From: an uncultured Kineothrix sp.
GTDB lineage: Bacteria; Bacillota; Clostridia; Lachnospirales; Lachnospiraceae
Assembly: GCA_910588855.1 (NCBI GenBank)
Contig: CAJUSR010000050.1
Coordinates: forward strand, 1 to 8,914
Direction: 5' to 3'
DNA: 8,914 nucleotides
Shown here: in pieces, positions 5,839-8,914 of the stretch
How positions within the stretch are numbered: the stretch's first letter is position 1
Layout: every line of letters begins with the position of its first letter
Position numbers and translations under genes: made by a program
Notes under the pieces: generated by a model
What the model was told of the DNA's origin: nothing
The model's database searches: none
Seen by the model: only the letters and a program-made list of their open reading frames with translations

Positions 5839-5929
5839 ACCGTTTTTATAAAATGCAATACGTAAATAGTACTAAAGTCCTAAGGCATTTTCTGTGCAAA
5901 ATAAATAAAAAAACGGTACTAAAGTCCTA
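5839..5929. repeat. Nested inverted repeats with paired GTACTAAAGTCCTA boxes
   Basis: The 14-mer GTACTAAAGTCCTA occurs exactly twice, at 5869-5882 and 5916-5929, 47 bases apart. Around the first copy are two nested inverted repeats: ACCGTTTTT (5839-5847) with AAAAACGGT (5909-5917), and AAAATGC (5850-5856) with GCATTTT (5885-5891). The second box ends 11 bases before the -35 element of the promoter of the small asparagine-rich gene, which suggests a pair of regulator sites. I do not recognise the binding protein. Confidence 0.55.
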
Positions 5930-5940
5930 TAAAAGGAGAT

Positions 5941-5970
5941 GAATACTTTTTCTTTGTACAAGACATACTA
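5941..5970 (+). promoter_or_regulatory. Sigma-G-like (forespore) promoter
   Basis: GAATA (5941-5945) fits the sigma-G -35 pattern GHATR. CATACTA (5964-5970) fits the -10 pattern CATnHTA, and the spacer is 18 bases, within the range known for Bacillus sigma-G promoters. Transcription would start near 5977, leaving about 29 nt to the ATG at 6006 with the binding site intact. A sigma-A promoter is not apparent here. Sigma-E also uses CATA-type -10 elements but needs a shorter spacer. The match is by eye to short degenerate consensus sequences. Confidence 0.6.
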
Positions 5971-6005
5971 TTCCTGTAACAAAAACAAATCAGGAGGAAT
6001 GCAAA

Positions 6006-6152
6006 ATGTCTAAAAACGATTATAACCAGAATGAGAAACAGAACCAGGAAAACAAGTACAATAACAGCAACAATGAAAAACAGAACCAGAAAAACAGCAA
6101 CAACAACAATAACTGTTCCAACAGCAATCAGAAGAACAACAACAACTTCTAA
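6006..6152 (+). CDS. Asparagine-rich 48-aa microprotein, probable small spore protein
   Basis: This short gene encodes 48 residues, of which 22 are Asn and 6 are Gln; the rest are mostly Lys, Glu and Ser. The only hydrophobic or aromatic residues are Met1, Tyr6, Tyr18 and Phe48, and there is a single Cys37. It starts MSKNDYNQNEKQNQEN and contains an imperfect 14-residue repeat, NEKQNQEN (9-16) and NEKQNQKN (23-30), followed by Asn runs (32-36, 44-47). It must be disordered and soluble. The start is firm: AGGAGG (5992-5997) lies eight bases before the ATG. It has its own sigma-G-like promoter and its own terminator, so it is a complete monocistronic gene. Gamma-type small spore proteins of Bacillus (SspE) are similarly Q/N-rich and made in the forespore, so an SASP-like or spore-storage role is my inference; no sequence homology is proven. 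The opposite strand has a hydrophobic open frame that is only the mirror of the Asn codons. Confidence 0.8.
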   Translation: MSKNDYNQNEKQNQENKYNNSNNEKQNQKNSNNNNNCSNSNQKNNNNF

Positions 6153-6168
6153 GTGGGATTCTGGCAAA

Positions 6169-6208
6169 GGCTGCGCATCGGGATTTGATGCGCAGCCTAA
6201 TATTTTTT
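6169..6208 (+). terminator. Intrinsic terminator of the Asn-rich gene
   Basis: GGCTGCGCATC (6169-6179) pairs perfectly over 11 bases with GATGCGCAGCC (6187-6197) around a seven-base loop, followed by TAATA and six T residues (6203-6208). It begins 17 bases after the stop codon at 6150-6152. Confidence 0.93.
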
Positions 6209-6285
6209 GCAGGACAGGACTTGTTAAAACTTAGGATAGAAAATGATACCGTATAAACAGTAACGGCAGGTATTTACATAAATGA

Positions 6286-6315
6286 TTGACAAAAAGGCTG
6301 GGTAGGCTTTAATAT
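6286..6315 (+). promoter_or_regulatory. Probable promoter of the methyltransferase-rdgB-phosphoesterase operon
   Basis: An exact TTGACA (6286-6291) is followed after 18 bases by TAATAT (6310-6315), four of six matches to the -10 consensus; the overlapping TATAAA (6313-6318) would need a 21-base spacer. Transcription would start about 50 bases before the ATG at 6373. Confidence 0.55.
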
Positions 6316-6372
6316 AAAGCTACATGTATCGGTGGACAAAGTTTAGATTGAAAAAATAGGATTGGAAAAAGT

Positions 6373-7548
6373 ATGGCTACAAAAAAAATGAAGCGGTATG
6401 AATTGATTGCACCTTGCCATTTTGGTCTGGAAGCAGTTTTGAAAAGGGAAATTATTGATTTAGGTTATGATATCAGCAAAGTGGAAGACGGCAGGGTGAC
6501 ATTCCTTGGGGATGAGGAAGCAATATGCCGGGCAAATATATTCTTGCGGACAGCGGAAAGGATCCTGATTAAAATAGGAAGTTTCCATGCGGAAACATTT
6601 GAGGAGCTTTTTCAGGGAACGGCTAACCTTCCCTGGGAGGAGTATATCTCTAAAAATGGCAAATTCTGGGTGGCAAAGGCAGGGAGCGTGAAGAGCAAAC
6701 TGTTTAGCCCTTCGGATATACAATCGGTGATGAAGAAAGCAATGGTGGAAAGGCTAAAGAGGGTTTACCGCCAAAGCTGGTTTGCAGAGGACGGGGAAGC
6801 TTTTCCTTTGAGGGTCTTTTTGCTGAAGGATGAGGTCACGGTAGGATTGGATGCTACCGGGGAATCCCTTCATAAACGGGGATATAGGAAACTTTCCGTA
6901 CAGGCTCCGATTGCGGAGAATCTGGCGGCTGCATTGATTATGCTGACACCGTGGAAGGGGAACCGGATTTTAGTAGACCCGTTCTGCGGCAGCGGTACTT
7001 TTCCGATAGAGGCTGCTATGATGGCGGCCAATATAGCTCCGGGGATGAACCGGGATTTTTCGGCTATGGATTGGGAGCATATCGCGGGGAAACGGATTTG
7101 GTACAATACTTTGGAAGAAGCCCGTGAAATGGTGGATTTGACGGTAGAAACCGATATTCAGGGTTTTGATATCGATGAAAATGCATTAGAAGCGGCCAGA
7201 GGGAATGCCCGTCTTGCCGGGGTGGAAAACCTCATCCATTTCCAGAAAAGAGGGGTGGATATGTTAAGCCATGCGAAGAAGTACGGTTTTGTCATTACCA
7301 ATCCACCTTACGGTGAGAGGATGGAAGAAGCGGATTTGCCTTCTTTATATGCCACGCTTGGGCAACGTTTTTCCATGCTGGATTCGTGGTCCCTTTACAT
7401 GATTACTTCTTATGAGAATGTAGAGCGGGATATGGGCAGGAAAGCGGATAAAAACCGAAAGATTTATAACGGTATGATGAAAACCTATTATTATCAATAC
7501 ATAGGTCCGAAGCCGCCTGCAAGGCCGAAGACGGAGGGCAGGGAATGA
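6373..7548 (+). CDS. THUMP-domain class I RNA methyltransferase (UPF0020/YpsC type)
   Basis: This 391-aa cytoplasmic enzyme should transfer a methyl group from S-adenosylmethionine to the exocyclic N2 of a guanine in structured RNA, by analogy with the N-terminal half of E. coli RlmL. The N-terminal part (about 1-165) fits the ferredoxin-like plus THUMP RNA-binding module, including the LFSPSDIQSVMKKAMVERL segment. The C-terminal Rossmann fold has the SAM-binding motif DPFCGSGT (D202-T209) and the catalytic NPPY (310-313), a hallmark of N6-adenine/N2-guanine methyltransferases. The acidic FDIDENALEAAR stretch is the ribose-binding strand. The ATG at 6373 has only a weak purine-rich site (GGAAAAAG); ATG at 6388 is a possible alternative start. 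The stop overlaps the rdgB start (ATGA, 7545-7548), implying translational coupling. The exact RNA target (23S rRNA versus other) cannot be decided from sequence. Confidence 0.9.
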   Translation: MATKKMKRYELIAPCHFGLEAVLKREIIDLGYDISKVEDGRVTFLGDEEAICRANIFLRTAERILIKIGSFHAETFEELFQGTANLPWEEYISKNGKFWVAKAGSVKSKLFSPSDIQSVMKKAMVERLKRVYRQSWFAEDGEAFPLRVFLLKDEVTVGLDATGESLHKRGYRKLSVQAPIAENLAAALIMLTPWKGNRILVDPFCGSGTFPIEAAMMAANIAPGMNRDFSAMDWEHIAGKRIWYNTLEEAREMVDLTVETDIQGFDIDENALEAARGNARLAGVENLIHFQKRGVDMLSHAKKYGFVITNPPYGERMEEADLPSLYATLGQRFSMLDSWSLYMITSYENVERDMGRKADKNRKIYNGMMKTYYYQYIGPKPPARPKTEGRE

Positions 7549-8159
7549 AACGAAAGATTGTTTTTGCCACAGGGAATGCCGGTAAAATGAAGGAAATCAG
7601 GGAGATTTTATCGGATTTGGATTTGGAAGTCGTTTCCATGAAAGAAATTGGAGTAGACATAGCAATTGAAGAAAACGGAACGACATTTGAAGAAAATGCT
7701 GCCATAAAAGCGAGGGAAGTAGCCAAAGTGTGCGGAGAAATCGTATTGGCGGACGACTCGGGGCTGGAAGTGGATTACCTGAATAAAGAGCCGGGGATTT
7801 ATTCGGCAAGGTATATGGGGGAAGACACTCCTTATAGTGTAAAAAATGCCAACATAATAGAGCGCCTGGAAGGAGTACCGGATGAAAAGAGGACGGCGCG
7901 GTTTTGCTGTGCGATTGCTGCGGTTTTCACTGACGGGGCGGAAGTAGTTACCTGTGGGGAGATTGAGGGGCGGATAGATTATAAGGAAAAGGGTAATAAC
8001 GGATTTGGCTATGACCCTATTTTCTATGTTCCGCAATTTGGCAGGACGACGGCAGAACTGAGCGATGAAGAAAAGAACAGTGTTAGCCACAGAGGGAAAG
8101 CATTGCGCAAAATGAAAGAGGAACTGAGGAAGAGGTTAGGGGAAATATGCGGATATTGA
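7545..8159 (+). CDS. rdgB: XTP/dITP diphosphatase (RdgB/HAM1 family)
   Basis: This 204-aa cytoplasmic pyrophosphatase hydrolyses non-canonical purine triphosphates (dITP, XTP, dXTP) to monophosphate and pyrophosphate, keeping them out of nucleic acids. All family motifs are present: FATGNAGKMKEI (7-18) forming the phosphate-binding loop, TTFEENAAIKA with the metal-binding glutamates, LADDSGLEVD with D70/D71 in the active site, EPGIYSARYMG, the GFGYDPIF base-recognition segment, and SHRGKA (181-186). The length is typical. The start overlaps the previous stop by four bases, with GGAGG (7533-7537) seven bases upstream, and its 3' end overlaps the next start by 13 bases. In B. subtilis the orthologue ysnA lies between rph and ysnB; here the phosphoesterase partner is kept, but the upstream neighbour is a THUMP methyltransferase instead of RNase PH. 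Confidence 0.96.
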   Translation: MKRKIVFATGNAGKMKEIREILSDLDLEVVSMKEIGVDIAIEENGTTFEENAAIKAREVAKVCGEIVLADDSGLEVDYLNKEPGIYSARYMGEDTPYSVKNANIIERLEGVPDEKRTARFCCAIAAVFTDGAEVVTCGEIEGRIDYKEKGNNGFGYDPIFYVPQFGRTTAELSDEEKNSVSHRGKALRKMKEELRKRLGEICGY

Positions 8160-8626
8160 TAGTGAGCGATACACACCGTCAAAATAAAAATTACCTGAAA
8201 GCTTTGGGCAAGGTAGAGCCGGTAGATATGGTTATCCATTGCGGGGATGTGGAAGGAAGCGAATATGTCATCAGCGAAAGTGCCGGATGCCCGGTGGAGA
8301 TGGTGGCTGGGAATAATGACTATTTTTCTGAGCTTCCAAGGGAAAAAGAATTTGAAATAGGGAAATACCGCGTGTGGCTGACTCATGGGCACAATTATTA
8401 TGTTGCGATGGGAAACGAAACGTTGAAGGAAGAAGCGCGTGCCAGGGGTGTGGACATTGTTATGTTCGGGCATACCCATAAACCTGTGGTGGACACATCT
8501 GGTGGTCTGACAGTCATAAATCCTGGCAGCCTGACCTATCCAAGGCAGTCCAACCGTCGGCCTTCTTATATCCTAATGGAATTGGATGAGGATGGTGAAG
8601 CACATTTTTCCATTTGCTATTTATAA
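8147..8626 (+). CDS. YfcE/YsnB-type metallophosphoesterase
   Basis: This 159-aa single-domain calcineurin-like phosphoesterase has the complete di-metal site: D8-x-H10 (SDTH), D34 (HCGD), N57 (GNND), H80 (THGH), and H109/H111 (GHTH). The length matches the small MJ0936/YfcE class, which hydrolyses phosphodiesters such as bis-pNPP in vitro; the physiological substrate is unknown. It starts within the last codons of rdgB (13-base overlap) with GGGGA (8139-8143) close upstream, so translation is probably coupled. The pairing with an RdgB homologue is conserved in Firmicutes (ysnA-ysnB). It is the last gene of the operon. Downstream (8627-8796) I see no gene. Confidence 0.93.
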   Translation: MRILIVSDTHRQNKNYLKALGKVEPVDMVIHCGDVEGSEYVISESAGCPVEMVAGNNDYFSELPREKEFEIGKYRVWLTHGHNYYVAMGNETLKEEARARGVDIVMFGHTHKPVVDTSGGLTVINPGSLTYPRQSNRRPSYILMELDEDGEAHFSICYL

Positions 8627-8656
8627 ATATTTGCTGCCCAAAGAGTCTGTTTAACA

Positions 8657-8673
8657 GCGGTTCCCGCATTTTT
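8657..8673 (+). terminator. Possible short terminator after the phosphoesterase
   Basis: GCGG (8657-8660) pairs with CCGC (8664-8667) around a three-base loop and is followed by A and five T residues, with a second longer T-run at 8678-8684. The stem is only four pairs but all G-C. It is the best candidate end for the operon and is weak on its own. Confidence 0.4.
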
Positions 8674-8796
8674 AGCATTTTTTTATGGTTTGGGGGCTGT
8701 CTGTCTAATATTTTCTGTTACTTTGCGGGCATACGGTAGAATGGATTTTTATATTTGAGTTTTATAGATAATGGAGAATAAAATTGGAAAAATGTG

Positions 8797-8825
8797 TTGA
8801 CATAAAACGAATGTTATAATATAAT
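8797..8825 (+). promoter_or_regulatory. Perfect sigma-A promoter of the tRNA-Pro gene
   Basis: TTGACA (8797-8802) and TATAAT (8820-8825) are exact consensus with a 17-base spacer. An overlapping second TATAAT at 8815-8820 would leave only 12 bases and is ignored. Transcription should start near 8832, about 28 nt before the mature tRNA, typical for stable RNA genes. Confidence 0.9.
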
Positions 8826-8859
8826 ATGTCTTGCGTTGTGACGAAGTGGGATGGCATTC

Positions 8860-8914
8860 CGGGGTGTGGCTCAGCTTGGCTAGAGCGCCTGGTTTGGGAC
8901 CAGGAGGTCGCAGG
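8860..8914 (+). tRNA. tRNA-Pro (anticodon UGG), cut by the window end
   Basis: The 5' acceptor strand CGGGGTG (8860-8866) is followed by TG and the D-arm GCTC (8869-8872) with GAGC (8883-8886). The anticodon stem is CCTGG (8888-8892) with CCAGG (8900-8904). The seven-base loop TTTGGGA places anticodon TGG at 8895-8897, reading proline CCN codons. The variable loop AGGTC and the first T-stem strand GCAGG (8910-8914) are present; the T-loop, 3' acceptor strand and CCA status lie outside the window. It could be the first of a tRNA cluster. Confidence 0.95.

Noticed and set aside
5919..6167. Minus-strand open frame encoding a very hydrophobic, transmembrane-like 82-residue protein
   Set aside because: It is the mirror of the Asn codons (AAC read as GTT, Val) of the + strand gene, which has a strong ribosome binding site, promoter and terminator. 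The minus frame has none of these.

Overview
The window looks like chromosomal DNA of an anaerobic, spore-forming Firmicute, most likely a Lachnospiraceae-type Clostridium relative. The reasons are strong AGGAGG ribosome binding sites, consensus TTGACA/TATAAT promoters, TTG starts, a rubrerythrin, a HAAS (DUF1700-like) membrane protein, an rdgB/ysnB-type gene pair as in Firmicutes, and a promoter resembling the forespore sigma-G class. The family placement is inferred from protein flavour; no database was searched. All recognised genes are on the + strand.

Left part (1-2270). Positions 1-230 hold no gene but are dense in structure: a 36-nt repeat unit, a 14-nt direct repeat inside competing hairpins, a GC-rich two-helix element and an intrinsic terminator. 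A perfect sigma-A promoter (230-258) then drives a pyridoxal/pyridoxamine kinase and a short radical SAM protein of the type usually named for association with TatD nucleases. A 490-nt gap follows. It contains three degenerate 72-bp tandem units and a second copy of the 36-nt repeat, so the two-gene unit is bracketed by direct repeats.

Middle part (2272-6208). A rubrerythrin (peroxide defence) stands alone. It is followed by an envelope-flavoured group: cardiolipin synthase, a 128-aa protein of unknown function and a HAAS-domain membrane protein, ending in a strong terminator. A 370-nt intergenic region then carries several hairpins and two kinds of direct repeat. It leads to a sigma-G-like promoter and a 48-codon gene for an extremely asparagine-rich microprotein with its own terminator. 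This is the most interesting locus: probably a small spore protein, and easily missed because it is so short.

Right part (6209-8914). A tightly coupled operon encodes a THUMP-domain RNA methyltransferase, the nucleotide-pool sanitiser RdgB (XTP/dITP diphosphatase) and a YfcE/YsnB-type metallophosphoesterase, with overlapping start and stop codons. The window ends inside a tRNA-Pro(UGG) gene with a perfect consensus promoter.

I see no insertion sequence, prophage, CRISPR array or recognisable defence system. The novelty is in the small spore-like gene and in the repeat-rich intergenic regions.
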